Shown here: positions 40,139 to 40,226 of the stretch, piece by piece
Layout: each line of letters starts with the position of its first letter
How positions within the stretch are numbered: the first letter of the stretch is position 1
Source: Streptomyces sp. SID5785
Lineage (GTDB): Bacteria; Actinomycetota; Actinomycetes; Streptomycetales; Streptomycetaceae
Assembly (NCBI RefSeq): GCF_009870065.1
Contig: NZ_WWIA01000898.1
Coordinates: 1 to 40,226, forward strand
Length of the DNA stretch: 40,226 nt
Direction of reading: 5' to 3'
Program-made: the position numbers and the translations under genes
Notes under the pieces: generated by a model
Told to the model about the DNA's origin: nothing
The model's input: only the letters and a program-made list of their open reading frames with translations
The model's database searches: none

Positions 40139-40226
40139 ATGACCAGCACGACAGCCGTGAGCGGACCGGGGAGCGACCGCCGTGCGGCCACGCTCCTCAT
40201 GGCCTGCCTGGGCGTCTTCGTCGCCA
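40139..40226 (+). CDS. MFS transporter, 3' partial
   Basis: Only the first 29 codons are in the window. A short polar N-terminus (MTSTTAVSGPGSDRRA) leads into a hydrophobic segment TLLMACLGVFVA, which matches the first helix of drug:proton-type major facilitator transporters. ATG 40139 has GGAGG at 40129-40133. It is divergent from the double Lrp regulator, which suggests an effluxed or imported compound sensed by that regulator. The family call rests on very little sequence. Confidence 0.6.
   Translation, partial: MTSTTAVSGPGSDRRAATLLMACLGVFVA

Overview
The window is chromosomal DNA from a Streptomyces-like actinomycete. GC content is very high, third codon positions are almost always G or C, GTG starts are common, and gene order follows the well-known conserved core block osaA-osaB-ftsK ... 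rimO-pgsA-cinA-clgR ... lhr ... recA-recX ... gluABCD-gluRK. It holds 27 protein-coding genes I can support, one probable broken small gene and one split gene. I see no rRNA, tRNA, CRISPR array, insertion sequence or prophage.

Layout. 1-4378: the osmotic-stress two-component pair osaA (5' end outside the window; its receiver domain is cut off by an in-frame amber codon) and osaB. 4494-11646: ftsK, a RodZ-like HTH membrane protein, then the tightly coupled rimO-pgsA-cinA cluster and the protease-regulon activator clgR, closed by a perfect 19-bp hairpin at 11678-11719. 11838-12175: a likely small membrane-protein gene broken at a G10 tract. 12123-18802 (minus): an SDR oxidoreductase behind a TetR-type operator, a Nei-type DNA glycosylase, a 12-bp tandem-repeat tract and the giant helicase Lhr. 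18891-20991 (plus): an AraC regulator overlapping azlC, then azlD, a branched-chain amino acid exporter. 21063-22016 (minus): an alpha/alpha-toroid protein. 22097-25848 (plus): DUF3046, an AI-2E family permease, recA with two DNA-damage promoters, and recX.

26170-28803: an FtsX-type ABC permease with no ATPase beside it, flanked on both sides by 15-bp degenerate tandem repeats. 28963-31826 (minus): a rhodanese and cysteine dioxygenase pair (thiol/sulfur metabolism) with a palindrome and a six-codon Cys-containing ORF upstream, then a flavin monooxygenase. 32035-35494 (minus): the glutamate ABC uptake operon gluABCD with intercistronic hairpins. 35747-37906 (plus): the divergent glutamate-sensing pair gluR-gluK. 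37885-38889 (minus): a TAXI-type solute-binding protein that converges on and overlaps gluK. 39007-40002 (minus): a double Lrp/AsnC regulator, divergent from an MFS transporter that runs off the end.

Most of the window is ordinary conserved core. The items most worth a second look are the in-frame TAG inside the hybrid kinase, the G10-frameshifted small gene, the Cys leader ORF and palindrome before cysteine dioxygenase, the three intergenic tandem-repeat tracts whose periods are multiples of three, and the number of start codons that sit 6-8 nt after a -10-like hexamer (leaderless transcripts).
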